Shown here: positions 53,035 to 63,477 of the stretch, one piece after another
Layout of the letters: the number at the start of each line of letters is the position of its first letter
Numbering within the stretch: position 1 is the stretch's first letter
The notes under the pieces: generated by a model
The model's database searches: none
What the model was told of the DNA's origin: nothing
What the model saw: the letters and a program-made list of their open reading frames with translations, nothing else
Program-made: the position numbers and the translations under genes
Assembly: GCA_015350385.1 (NCBI GenBank)
Contig: WNKI01000001.1
Coordinates: forward strand, 6,760,083 to 6,824,082
From: Aculops lycopersici
Taxonomy: Eukaryota > Arthropoda > Arachnida > Trombidiformes > Eriophyidae
Direction of reading: 5' to 3'
DNA length: 64,000 nucleotides

Positions 53035-53308
53035 GTTGATTCTGTTATCTTGGTTTTCAATATCATCAGTTACAAATATGTTACATGATTGGTTATTTCA
53101 TGGTCTTGGTATATAATTTTATTCATTCAATTTATTTCACATTTTCGTCTTGTTCAAGAGCCACATCTAACTGACGGCATGTGCGCATCGCGTCTACCCT
53201 AACAATGTAGACTCAAATTCCACACACATAGTTTCTGAGCAAGATGTACCCTGCATAAGTTTTCTCGATTCTAGATCAAGTTGAAATGAAGCGATAAAAA
53301 TACCAGAT
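53035..53308. promoter_or_regulatory. Shared divergent promoter DPAGT1 / URM1
   Basis: Only 274 bases separate the two start codons, so both promoters and leaders must lie here. The DPAGT1 side is A/T-rich and the URM1 side more balanced. No TATA box at a fitting distance was recognised. Confidence 0.6.
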
Positions 53309-53614
53309 ATGTCAAAAACAATTAAAATCAAGGTTGAGTTTGGCGGAGGAACAGAGTTGCTTTTTGATAAACAGAAATCAATTTCCATAAAATTAGAAGC
53401 TCAAGATCAGGAATGGACTGTCAAGAGTTTGATCAAACATTTATGTGAGAAATACATCAAGGAGAGGGTGGAACTCTTTGCAAGAGGCGACAAGATTAGA
53501 CCGGGTATTCTGATACTAGTGAATGATGTCGATTATGAAATTTTAGGAGGTGACAAGTATGTAATCAAAGATGGTGACTGTGTGTTGTTTATATCAACGC
53601 TACACGGGGGCTGA
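53309..53614 (+). CDS. URM1: Ubiquitin-related modifier 1
   Basis: 101 residues. URM1 is a sulfur carrier for 2-thiolation of wobble uridine in cytosolic tRNAs and also a protein modifier. The beta-grasp fold is visible from VEFGGGTELLFDKQKSI through ELFARGDKIRPGILILVND to the C-terminal FISTLHGG. The terminal Gly-Gly is exposed, so no processing is needed before thiocarboxylation by MOCS3/Uba4. Length is as in other animals (101). Poly(A) signal AATAAA is at 53649-53654. No introns. Confidence 0.98.
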   Translation: MSKTIKIKVEFGGGTELLFDKQKSISIKLEAQDQEWTVKSLIKHLCEKYIKERVELFARGDKIRPGILILVNDVDYEILGGDKYVIKDGDCVLFISTLHGG

Positions 53615-53648
53615 GTGGTTCATTCAACTGACTTATTATTGTATGGAT

Positions 53649-53654
53649 AATAAA
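53649..53654 (+). terminator. Poly(A) signal AATAAA, URM1
   Basis: 35 bases after the URM1 stop codon and 44 bases before the stop of the convergent mRpL32 gene. The two 3' untranslated regions must be very short or overlapping. Confidence 0.65.
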
Positions 53655-53697
53655 CTTTTTCATACACTATGATCATAAGTTTCCAAAACTACTTGTC

Positions 53698-54276
53698 TCA
53701 GTCCTTGAATCTTACTGTTCTATTTTGCCCATCAGTTGGTGGTCCTTCAATTTGATCCAGGGGCCGGGCAGACTTTTGACTTAGATTTGGCGAGAACCAC
53801 ATGGGTCTAGAGCGATCTTGCTCAACTATACGCTTTTGATTAGTTAGATTATTAACATCCTCACCTTGATATAAAACTTGCACTTCCTTATCAATGACGT
53901 TGTAACTCCAGGCCTTATTGATTGATTCAATGATTGACTTCGATTCCTCTTCAATCTTGGAGTAACAATGCTTGCAGATCGCATGAGCTTCGTGGAAATT
54001 TCCACATTCTATACATGTTATGATGTTCCTTTTGGGCTGAAACATCTTAATACCGTCTTTGTACAGATAGTTTCCATACTTGCGACGCCATCTTTCAAAA
54101 ATATTCCTCTGATTCTTAGGACAGGCCCAAACGCGTCCCTCTTTGAGTATCTCTTCAATGGATGGCCAAGCAATCTTGGTGCTAGGGAGGGCACCAGTAA
54201 TCGGCGCTAGTTCAAACGCGAATGGTAATTTGCTCCCAAATGAATCAACTAGATGTCTTACAATATTAGCCAGCAT
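53698..54276 (-). CDS. mRpL32: Mitochondrial large-ribosomal-subunit protein bL32m
   Basis: 192 residues. Component of the mitochondrial 39S subunit, matured by the m-AAA protease. Recognised by WACPKNQRNIFERWRRKYG, the zinc ribbon (CIECGN...CKHCY, two CxxC pairs about 12 residues apart) and the C-terminal block RIVEQDRSRPMWFSPNL, which matches the ERDRxRPSWF signature of MRPL32. The N-terminal 50 residues are the presequence and disposable region. No introns. Divergent from the WG-repeat gene. Confidence 0.95.
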   Translation of the reverse strand: MLANIVRHLVDSFGSKLPFAFELAPITGALPSTKIAWPSIEEILKEGRVWACPKNQRNIFERWRRKYGNYLYKDGIKMFQPKRNIITCIECGNFHEAHAICKHCYSKIEEESKSIIESINKAWSYNVIDKEVQVLYQGEDVNNLTNQKRIVEQDRSRPMWFSPNLSQKSARPLDQIEGPPTDGQNRTVRFKD

Positions 54277-54872
54277 GATGACTAGTATATTGGGATCTGG
54301 TTTTTGTGCAACAATAACTCCACTAACCTTCGGATGTGCCGCAAATTCAAAAAGGTCCTAGGATTCCAGACCAAACAAATTTCTCCGATTACTTTCATCG
54401 AGGCATGCAAGAAGATGCATGCTTTAGTGAGTTCAAATTGCATGAAGAATCTGCATTGGCCATTGCAGCGAACTCTCCACTCCAGCTCACACAGAAACAA
54501 ACATTTTTGCGCAAACACAGGCAGAATGCATGGCGCCGCCACCACTGCTACCCCCACAAGACCGCGCAGCTCGCATCGGTTAACTTGTTGGTTCGGCGTG
54601 AGCGAGGAGCTGAACCAATGATTTTCACAACGCCATCCGCGAACGAGTTTTTCTTCAGCCGGCGCAACATGCAGCAGCAGGAATACTTCGATAGCATTGT
54701 GTTGTGTGGGGCCGGACTGGTGTTAACACACAGAGCAACCGGTGCGCAGCAGCGGACACTAGCAACTTTCTCCACAGTTTCAACGGTCAAATGATCATCC
54801 ACGTCCTATGCACCGATAATCCCTTTATTTGCGCTGTTAGAGCACCATTTGTACCTAAATTTGACCCCCAAA
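54277..54872. other. Divergent promoter region mRpL32 / WG-repeat protein
   Basis: 596 bases. Overlapping frames of about 90-150 codons exist on both strands (for example 54336-54794) but have no domain, and codon use does not distinguish one strand. Treated as non-coding. An untranslated or coding first exon of the WG-repeat gene could lie here. Confidence 0.4.
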
Positions 54873-56723
54873 ATGTTGGACAAGTCCGAAGCTGAATATT
54901 ATCGTAAAACTCTCGAAAGGGAACGTGCAAGTCGCGAACAGGCAGACAAGCAACTTATAAATCTATTGCACGACGTCAAAGAAAGATATAATACCAAATT
55001 AAGTAGCTACATGGGGAAGAATAAGAAAAACAACAGCAACGAAGACGGATGGGGAGAAGGGAAGAAGGGTAAGAACAAGAATAATAAGGGTTGCGAGGAA
55101 ACAAATTCCGCGTGGGACACTAACAACACGAACGGCAACGAAGCAAACGATGGCCCTTGGGCAGATAATAACGACAACAACGATACTTGGGATGTTGACG
55201 ACAACCGGAACGATAATTCCAATGATACAAATAAAGCCGACGACAAAAATGATGCCTGGGGCGATCAAGCTAATGATGCAGATGAGGATTGGGGCTCCAA
55301 AGGCAAGAAAGAATCAGGAAACACTAATAACAATAGTGGAGGATGGGATATAGATACCCCGAAAGATAAAAACAACAAAAGCAACGATGACGGCGAGAAT
55401 ACAAACCAGAGTAGCGGAAAGAAGGGTAAGAAGGATAAGAAAAATAAGGGTGGCAACCAAGATTCTCCGGACAAAAATTCCAATGATAGCTCGAATCAAC
55501 AGGCCACCGGATCTAGTACTAATTGGGGTAACAACAATTCAAATAAAAATGATGATACAAATACCTCAAACAATAAAGCTGAGGACGACTGGGGCAACGA
55601 GGCCTCCAGTGGGCAAGCCACCGCTAATGTAGATTGGAGCAACAATGATTGCAGCAGCAAAAGCAACAACAACAATTCGGGTAAAAAGAACAACACCAAG
55701 GCCTGGGGATCTTCAAACAACGAGTCTAACAACAACGACAAGAACAAGAACAATAGCGACAAGAATAAGAAAAACGAGAACAAGAGTGGTAGCAAGGACA
55801 AAGACACTAACAAGAATAACAATAAGCCGGAAACTTCCACCAATACAGCCAATATTTCATGCGAAAATAATGGCAGCAATACCGGTGGTCAAGATGATAC
55901 CAAAGTGCTCAAGAGTCAATTATTGACAACGAAACTGGATATGAGATTGTTAGAACGCGACAAGGCCAAGTTGAGTGAGGAGAACGAGACTCTCAAAAAA
56001 GAACGTGATGATCTTATTAGAAAGCTTGCCAACTCAAACAATGATCACGATCAGCTCAAAGTGAGAGTGAGAGGTTTAACTGTGGATCTTTGCTCGGCTA
56101 ATGAGGAAATTCACAAGCTCAACGAGCGGCTAGATGAAGTAGAGGCCGAAAGAAGAAGCAGGGACCGCGACTTTACCTCGACCGATGCTAAACGTCGCTC
56201 GATGGATAGCAAGTTCAAGAGTTACCAGCAACAAATTGCTGACCTACAGAGTGAGCTTACTTTAGTTAAAGACGAGAAGGAGGAGTTCCAAAAGACAATA
56301 ACAGAGTTGAGTAGGAGAAATGAGAGACTTGAGAAGGATATCGTTCATTCCAAGAACCTGATTAGGACCCTCAAGGATGGTTGTGCCTTAGTTGAGGATC
56401 AAGCGAGAAGCTTTGAGGTAAGACATGATACAATCATGATGTCAAAAGCTGATCTTGAGCGTGAACTTGTTGCTATCAAGGAGGAATCCTCGCGGCACAT
56501 AACGACCATTAACAAACTCCAGAAGTCAAACGAGCAAATTAGCAAGGCATTCGTGATGAGCGTTGAGGCTCATGAGCAATGTAAGAAAGAGGTTGAGAAG
56601 TTGCAAACTGAATTCGTTAGAAAAGTCGACAGTTACAAGATGGAAAATCTCAGATTGATGGAAGCGAATACCCAGCTAAGAAAATTGGTCGAGTATTTGC
56701 AAGGCAAGTCGAAGAAACGTTAG
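54873..56723 (+). CDS. Coiled-coil protein with an Asn/Asp-rich WG/GW-repeat region; function unknown
   Basis: 616 residues from the first ATG of the frame (TTG codons further upstream are not used). Residues 1-45 form a short charged helix (EYYRKTLERERASREQADKQ). Residues 46-340 are disordered, rich in Asn, Asp, Lys, Ser and Gly, and contain all 11 tryptophans of the protein at about 60, 81, 96, 106, 129, 140, 158, 218, 240, 255 and 278. They sit in contexts such as DGWGEG, DAWGDQ, EDWGSK, GGWDID, TNWGNN, DDWGNE and KAWGSS. Residues 345-616 are a continuous heptad-type coiled coil (KLDMRLLERDKAKLSEENET onward) ending in KSKKR. No enzyme or known family is recognised. Spaced Trp next to Gly in acidic disorder is the layout of Argonaute-hook proteins, so an Argonaute or P-body scaffold role is a hypothesis only. 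Poly(A) signal at 56793. No introns. Confidence 0.85.
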   Translation: MLDKSEAEYYRKTLERERASREQADKQLINLLHDVKERYNTKLSSYMGKNKKNNSNEDGWGEGKKGKNKNNKGCEETNSAWDTNNTNGNEANDGPWADNNDNNDTWDVDDNRNDNSNDTNKADDKNDAWGDQANDADEDWGSKGKKESGNTNNNSGGWDIDTPKDKNNKSNDDGENTNQSSGKKGKKDKKNKGGNQDSPDKNSNDSSNQQATGSSTNWGNNNSNKNDDTNTSNNKAEDDWGNEASSGQATANVDWSNNDCSSKSNNNNSGKKNNTKAWGSSNNESNNNDKNKNNSDKNKKNENKSGSKDKDTNKNNNKPETSTNTANISCENNGSNTGGQDDTKVLKSQLLTTKLDMRLLERDKAKLSEENETLKKERDDLIRKLANSNNDHDQLKVRVRGLTVDLCSANEEIHKLNERLDEVEAERRSRDRDFTSTDAKRRSMDSKFKSYQQQIADLQSELTLVKDEKEEFQKTITELSRRNERLEKDIVHSKNLIRTLKDGCALVEDQARSFEVRHDTIMMSKADLERELVAIKEESSRHITTINKLQKSNEQISKAFVMSVEAHEQCKKEVEKLQTEFVRKVDSYKMENLRLMEANTQLRKLVEYLQGKSKKR

Positions 56724-57180
56724 CTTATAATCCACTAGTCGTTGACACTTCTATCATATGTAGAGGTATATACCAAAATCAAAACTTCCATAAATAAAAT
56801 CATTCCAATATTTCTGGCATAATGAGCATGTTACATATTTGTCAATACTCCGTTCTATCCTCTTGATATGACGAAACTTTCATCACAGTCGTCGACTCTT
56901 ATTTTGCGAATCTTCGCGCAGGTTCGTCGCAAAGCTTGATTTGGATTCGTGATTCGTCTTTCTCCAAATTTAATATTTTTCACATAATCCTGTAGACTCC
57001 TACACTAATTCAAAATTAGCGCCTGCATGATTGTTCGCAAATCAAGAGTCAAGTGCATCTCGGTGTTGCAGGTTTGCCGCTCAACGTGGAACGCACGTGT
57101 TTCTTCTTGATATTTGAATGTTTTGTTGGGGTTACACAATCATATATTAACTTATCGACACCACAATCCTAGTATTCAAT
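56724..57180. other. Intergenic region WG-repeat gene to TRMT1
   Basis: 457 bases containing the 3' untranslated region on the left and the TRMT1 promoter and leader on the right. Nothing else is seen. Confidence 0.5.
56793..56798 (+). terminator. Poly(A) signal AATAAA, WG-repeat gene
   Basis: AATAAA 70 bases after the stop codon, well placed for cleavage. Confidence 0.65.
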
Positions 57181-58731
57181 ATGGCAGCAAATCACGAATC
57201 AACCAAATTAGTCTTCAAGCTAATCAAGGAAGGCAAAGCACAACTTAAAGTACCTCAAACTGTATTTTATAATCCTGTCCAAGAATTCAATCGAGATTTA
57301 AGTGTTCTGATAGTTCGTACATTCCTTAAGCACAATGTTTGGCATCACAAGAAGGAGGAGATGTTTGTTAAGAGCCGAGGAGGACTCAATATATTAGATG
57401 CCCTCTCTGCCAGTGGCCTGAGATCTATTAGGTATGCTAAAGAACTGGGCCAAGCGGGTAATATAGTCAAGAAAATTATTGCTAATGATCTCTCGACTGT
57501 AGCAGTAGATCTAATTAAGGAAAATATCGAACTAAACAATGTCCAAGACAAGGTTCAGAGTTCACTTTCTGACGCTGCAATGCTACTATACAAGTCTTCG
57601 GTAGGATTTGATGACAAATTCCATATCGTGGATATCGATCCCTTTGGAACTGCCGCTCCATTTATAAATGCATCCATTGCTGGCATTGCTGACGGTGGTT
57701 TATTGATGGTTACCTGCACCGATGCAGCGGTTTTATGTGGTAATGCTAGCGAATCCTGCTTCGCAAGATATGGATCGATGTCTCTAAGGGGAGAATTTTG
57801 CCATGAACAAGCCATACGTATCATTTTAAGATCTTTAGAGAGTCACGCAGCTTTGCAAGGAAAGTATATCCAACCATTAGTATCTCTAAGCATCGACTTT
57901 TACCTAAGAGTTTTTGTGCGAGTGTTTACGCAACAAGCTGAGACTAAAAAAAGTGCAAGCAAGCTAAGCTTGGTGTACTGTTGCAAGGGATGCAAGACGA
58001 CTGAATTCCAACCATTGGGAGTCCACCAAATCAAGGAGGACCCCAAACAAGCCGAGTCAAAGAACCCTGCGGTCAAGTTCAAGTTCCACCCAGGTACAGT
58101 TAAAGTTGGCGAAAAGTGTCATATTTGCGGTAGCTCGTATCTATTAGGAGGACCCATTTGGTCTGATCCAATTCACGACAAAAATTTTCTGAATCTACTA
58201 AGAAGTGAGCTGGAGCTTCCGGAAACAAAAGAGGACTTTCAAACTTTTAAACGTATCAGAGGAATGATTCAAATGTGCATAGATGAACTACCAACACCTC
58301 TACTTTACAGTTTGGATACCATATCATCTGTACTGAGAGTAACAATGATACCATCAAAAGACTTGAAGTCGGCAATAGTGAACGCTGGATATTCAATCTC
58401 CGATACGCATACAAACAAAAATGGATTCAAGACAGATGCACCAAGTAGTGTTGTTTGGGACATATTCTGTCAATGGGCTAGGAGGCGCCAACTGCGAGTG
58501 AAAGATCCATTAGCTCAACGTATACTAGATAGGAAAACTGACAAAGTTTATAATTTCACTTATAATCCGGCAATCGAGAGTGAGTCGGTGAAGTTGTCAC
58601 TGCTACGATTTCAAACCAATCCAACCAAAGGTTGGGGTCCAAAGGCAAGACCAGTAGTTAGCCAGGCCGTAGCACCTGCAGCAGCGGCCGTCCCGACTCA
58701 CGACAAGTCGCCGAGTAACTCTCATCTCTAG
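57181..58731 (+). CDS. TRMT1: tRNA (guanine26-N2)-dimethyltransferase
   Basis: 516 residues. Uses S-adenosylmethionine to dimethylate G26 of nuclear- and mitochondrial-encoded tRNAs. Class I methyltransferase motifs: DALSASGLRSIRYAKEL (SAM loop), ANDLS, and DIDPFGTAAPF (the DPFG catalytic motif). TCTDAAVLCGN and CFARYGSMSLRGEFCHEQAIRI are family hallmarks. A zinc site is formed by CCKGC and CHICG. The C-terminal domain is recognised by GYSISDTHTNKNGFKTDAP and WARRR. It resembles yeast Trm1 in ending soon after the core domain and lacks the C-terminal CCCH zinc finger and Arg/Gly tail of human TRMT1 (659). The ATG at 57181 opens the conserved frame. Poly(A) signal at 58793. No introns. Confidence 0.97.
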   Translation: MAANHESTKLVFKLIKEGKAQLKVPQTVFYNPVQEFNRDLSVLIVRTFLKHNVWHHKKEEMFVKSRGGLNILDALSASGLRSIRYAKELGQAGNIVKKIIANDLSTVAVDLIKENIELNNVQDKVQSSLSDAAMLLYKSSVGFDDKFHIVDIDPFGTAAPFINASIAGIADGGLLMVTCTDAAVLCGNASESCFARYGSMSLRGEFCHEQAIRIILRSLESHAALQGKYIQPLVSLSIDFYLRVFVRVFTQQAETKKSASKLSLVYCCKGCKTTEFQPLGVHQIKEDPKQAESKNPAVKFKFHPGTVKVGEKCHICGSSYLLGGPIWSDPIHDKNFLNLLRSELELPETKEDFQTFKRIRGMIQMCIDELPTPLLYSLDTISSVLRVTMIPSKDLKSAIVNAGYSISDTHTNKNGFKTDAPSSVVWDIFCQWARRRQLRVKDPLAQRILDRKTDKVYNFTYNPAIESESVKLSLLRFQTNPTKGWGPKARPVVSQAVAPAAAAVPTHDKSPSNSHL

Positions 58732-61700
58732 ACTTCGTAAAAATTCATAGCTCAAGATCGTCGTCGGCATCGATGTTGATGCATCTGCAACAATAAAATA
58801 ATGAGCCCTAGTGAGTTCCCTTCCAGATCTCTAGACTGGCAAGCTAGCTTGATGTATCCTGGCCAGCCTCCGGACTAAGGCGTCAGGATGCATCAAAGGC
58901 AAAACTGCACAACAGCAAGCTGCCAGAAAATCATGCAGAGGTCTGCGGCCAACGAGTGACGTCGGGAGCCTGCAAGCTCACCTCATGAGTGTTTACCAGA
59001 AACAACCTGTTGCAGTCATAACAACAGGATGATGCCGCAGCATCCTCACGATGGCTGGGGCATTTAAGCGGCGAGTTTGCTGCGACGTCCATCCATCCAT
59101 CCGTCCGTCAGTTGGTTGGTTGCTCGGTTGGTCTGTCGTTTGGCCGGCGGAGTGGTTGCATCACATCTGTTGGCGCGGTTATGTTGATGTTGCTGTGGTG
59201 GACTAAGTTCCCTTTGCGAGAACCACTAATGCTGCAACAGGTGAGCTTGTGAATGACCGAGCAAGGAATACCTGTTTTCACTATGGCGCGTCTCGCGGAG
59301 TAGGCACATCTCCCCCCCCCCAATAAATGACTACCTATTCATACTTAGGAAGACAGTTGCAGCATTGGCGCCACTTCTCTTTTGCAGCGTCAGGTAAGTC
59401 TGCTGCTCTCGTTTGAGTCAACGGCTTACCTTTAAGTCTCTCTTTTTATCTGAAGCTAGCCAGCTTGTTTCTCCTTCCCCCTTTGACTCAGTAGTCCAAC
59501 GGCAGTTATGCTTTAGCCACCGCCGCGCAGGTATGAGAAGAAGGAAAAAGAGTACCACTACTACCACCACTGCACACTCGCACACTTGAGCAACCTTACC
59601 ACCTGACCCAGGTATTGAGCGACGGTGGCGTTAAAATCGCTCTCTCGTCTTGGTTAGCTGAACCGTAAAACATTGCTCGTTGCTTCTTCCTTGCTGAAGA
59701 AGCAGCATCAGCTGTGTCTAGGTGTGTAATTGTCAAGCCAGCTAGCTGGTCAAAGGAAGCTAAGTAGAAGTGGCAGCAGGTAACAGGTGAGCTTAGTGGT
59801 GGTGATGGGGGAAGGAATTGTTGCTCTTAGTGTTGCTGTTGCTGTTGTTGTTGCTGTTGTTGTTGTGACGAGTGCACACATTCAGCTGGAGATGCCATAG
59901 TTATTGGTAGGTAAGTTTACAAACCTCCTTTGCATTAATTCACTTTTGACAGCACTAGTTGAGCAGCAGCGGCTATAGCTAGCTTGCCAGTGTTGTTGCC
60001 GCCATTGCCTTTGCCTAACCGCTTGTTTGTCAGATACACTGTCCAATAGAAGTTGCTGCTGCTGTTGTTGGCTGCCATTGACGGTACCCGTTGCTGTTGC
60101 TGTTGTTGATGTTGCCTCTACCAACGCTCTTGCTCTTGCGCGATTGTAGTCGCCATTGCACTTCCACAACTCCGACAACACCGACAGCTACAGCTACAAC
60201 AACAACAGTAACAGCAACTACTACCTGTTGTAAAGAACGCAATACGAAGTTGGTGTGTTCATATGAGAAATCGAGAAGACGAGAGAGCGAGATATAGATA
60301 GATAGGCGGCGATAGTCAGAATAGCATCGCTAGTTTGGACGGATGGATGTCGAAAAGCATCGAAAGAATAATAGCCCGTCGAGTCTGTCGTTGTTAGCGT
60401 TAGCATTAGGCAGTTCACTTGTTGCTGTTGTTGGTGGATGGGAAAACACAACGACGGGTTTGAGGAAGCGAGAAGACAACGAGAAAGAGTTTTAGAAAAG
60501 TAGGAGCTACAAGTTGCATTAGTTTTGTCGAGACTCCAAGACTACAGGCGCAGCAAGAACAAGCGAAGCAGCCGTGCGAGATTTTCAGCTTGCTCAGTCA
60601 GCCGGCCGGCAAGAGGAGCATGCTAGTTGGTCAATTTCTACAGCGAAATACTGGCCAGACCAAATCTCTAACATACGACATGAAGCCAGAGAGGTGCTGT
60701 AGCAAGAAGACAACAAGATACTGACAAGACTCCACTGATACATATCCAAAATTCTAAAACCAGAGACAGGTGTCTTTTGTGCCGATGTGTCTCTGTTTGA
60801 GCAGCAATCGAAGTGGTTGCTGATGTAATAGAACAACAACAACGACAGGCTAAACGTTTTGTGCAACTGAGTGTGATTTTAGATATAAAATAGAGGAAAA
60901 GGTAAAGAAAATCTATCACCGCTACGCAACCACTTTACTGTAGATCATTGAGGCAAGCATTAGTAAATCTGTCGATCTATTTCAATCCACCAACCAGCAT
61001 ACATAAAAGCTACATGACGACAACGAAAACCAAGATGAACACGATGATGTCAAGCTAGTCCAATGATCTCAATACACCGGCAAAATCTAAGCATTTGCAT
61101 TCAAATTGAACGAAATTACGATTGTTATTGTTGCTATTGTCACCATTGATTTTAGTCTCTTTTTTAGAGAGAAAAACAATTTAAAATTCCTTGGTTAGAT
61201 TCTTAGTGCGCCAAGTCTAACGGTCATCTCCAATACGCCAGCTACAGCTTGTGTCTCTAAAATTCCTTTATCCTTATCAGTCGGAGGAAAGACCGCAGTG
61301 GGGAACAGTCTACTCAGACAAGTTAAAACTGGCGAGCTCGCCCTATGTGGCTAGCTCACTTTGGCGCTCGATCTTGAGTCAGTCGGTTGTTGTGTCTATT
61401 GCTGTTGTTGTTGTTGATGTAATCGTTTTGGTAATCCAAAACATTCATTCGCCGTTTATTGGACTTGGAGATTTTTAGTAGATGGCGGTGTAACACGAGC
61501 CGTAAGCTAAAAATGAAATTTTCATCAGCTTACATGCCTCAAAACTAAAACTACGAGCAACAGGAGCACTTTAATGATCCGCTACAAGTTATCGTCAAAC
61601 CAGAAGCAACACCATCAACAACACTGCTACTACTCCCACTACTACAATTATAATCTTAGACAGCGTAACAGACAATAATCGGTATATTTGTGACAAGATA

Positions 61701-62215
61701 GCAGCAACCAACGAAAAGTAGTTGACTAGCTTGCTAATTAGACTAACAAAAAGGACTCAAGCGTCGGAACATCAGAAAGTAACACAAGAGCTAAAGTAAA
61801 CAAGTAGAGCCTTTAAGTTGACAGACAATAATGATAGAGAGAGGAGGGGAAATCAATCTAGTGATGGTATAATTAATTGGACTGCCTATTCGTGAACCAC
61901 AATAACAGAGACAGAAAGTAAAACAAATAGACAAAACAATCTAGACAAGTGGCGCCACCACCCAGTTTGATTCAACCTAGGCGACAATACTACTAGTACT
62001 ATTAGCTTTAGTAGTAGTAGTAGTGGCAGTGATAGTAGTTGTAGTAGTACCAGCAGCGGCAGCTAGTTATAGAAGAGACAATCGTTATTATTGTGAATGT
62101 TAACCTTTAGCGACCGTAGATCTCAATCATTAATCTAGAAAAATTTGCCACAATCAAAGCCACAGCACCAAACAGCAACCAAACTGAAGCAAGCAAAGAA
62201 GAAATAAATTTAAAA
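58732..62215. other. Long non-coding upstream region of Eps8
   Basis: About 3.5 kb with no coding frame of substance. It is full of CAA/GTT and TAG/CAG low-complexity runs (for example GTT-rich at about 59830-59868 and TAG-rich at about 61985-62050). Several strong plus-strand splice-donor-like sites occur: ACAG|GTGAGC with GT at 59241 and 59787, TCAG|GTAAGT at 59394, and TAG|GTAAGT near 59910. This suggests alternative untranslated first exons of Eps8. CAGGTG in these sites is also a Snail/E-box core. Confidence 0.5.
58793..58798 (+). terminator. Poly(A) signal AATAAA, TRMT1
   Basis: AATAAA 62 bases after the TRMT1 stop codon. Confidence 0.65.
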
Positions 62216-63477
62216 ATGACAATCGGAACAGGTGAGCAAGTGACATCAAATTTGCCACCTAGGCAGCAACAGCAGAAGCAGGTGCATCACAAGTCTGATA
62301 ATGGAAGTGGGGACGAGACCACCGCAAGTGGCTCTAATTTTGCCAAGTGCAAACTACCACAGCGACAAGTGTTAGCAACGGCGCCAGCAACAGTAGAAGC
62401 TCCAAATGATGGAAATAACTCAACGACGGTTGTCGTCTACGATGTTGAACACCTGGCAACCTTCTCCACTACCTCGAGCTCAACGACCAGTAGTCACGAC
62501 AAATCCAGCAAGAACAAGGGTTCGCTTTATAACTCAACCACCAGCCATCAAGACAAAAGTGACAAGTCTTCGTCGTCCACTTCGGACGTCGATGTTGTCA
62601 TCGTCCACGAAGACGACAACCTGAATGAAGGTCAAGAGACTAGACACAAGCAAGAAGTTGGTGAGCCGAAAGAGGCACTTCAGCGATTGTTTGAACTGGA
62701 AAAATTATCTGGCATTTGGACCCAACGAATGCAAATAGAGTTACGTAATGATTACATGCTAATTATCGATTGTGAATCTGATTCAATAGTCGAGAGATTC
62801 GAGAAAGATTGTGTCACAAAACCAGAGGCGTCTAGTCAATACAACGACATTTATAATAATATCGTTGTGTTCACTATTCAACAAAGATCCTCGTCAAGTA
62901 CCTCAACAAGTGATATAAGCAACAAGCAACAGCATCCAATTCCCACTAGGAGCGAACTCCATATATTTCAATGTGTCTCGCATAACGCTCAACAATTAGT
63001 CTCTGATATTTTATCCTGGAAATCATCAAATTCTAGAATCAATAACGACTCAAATAAAAAGATAATAATGAAGTCTAACGAGAAGGAAAAGCCAGCAACT
63101 ACGAGAATAGGCACTACATTAAGTAACGACAGCAACCAACCAATAGCGAGCCTAACAAGTAGTTCAAAGTCAGTTTTAAATGACAATGGCAAGACCAATG
63201 GCCAGAACGATTTTCTGAATACAAAGGAACCTCAGCAAAAGCAAGAAACAGAAGCAAACAGAGAGACGAAGACCGAAACATCAACAAGTGGCCAGAGTGT
63301 AACTCAGGGATCACCGATAACAACAACGACCCCGACAACGACGACGACGACGACGCAAAAGCCCGTGGTCATGGTGGCCAGTTGCCCGAATGCTAGCGAA
63401 AATGTGCCAATAGTTAATGTTAATGTCAAAGAAACGGTCCAGGTCTTCAATCAGATTGCAGCTTTACGGGAGAAGAG
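62216..63477 (+). CDS. EPS8: Eps8 family actin regulator, first coding exon (partial)
   Basis: The exon encodes about 420 residues and ends at the donor AAGAG|GTAAGT (GT at 63478); the rest lies beyond the window. Eps8 couples receptor tyrosine kinase and Rac signalling to actin capping and bundling. The N-terminal PTB domain is recognised by VYDVEHLATF (from about residue 75), LEKLSGIWTQRMQIELRNDY (from about 159), and SELHIFQCVSHNAQQLVSDI (about 246-265). Between the first and second blocks is a roughly 70-residue Ser/Thr/Asp-rich insert not seen in the family. After the PTB comes a Ser/Thr/Asn/Gln-rich linker and VKETVQVFNQIAALREK. The SH3 and actin-binding effector domain are expected downstream. 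The ATG is the first in frame, but the sequence just after it (ACAG|GTGAGC) is also a good donor, so an alternative first exon is possible. Confidence 0.85.

Noticed and set aside
54336..54794. Plus-strand frame of 152 codons before the WG-repeat gene
   Set aside because: A different frame of similar length overlaps it, there is no recognisable domain, and it lies in a divergent promoter region.
59830..60297. Poly-Leu/poly-Gln frames near 60 kb
   Set aside because: They are translations of GTT/CAA repeats on both strands and start and stop at random.
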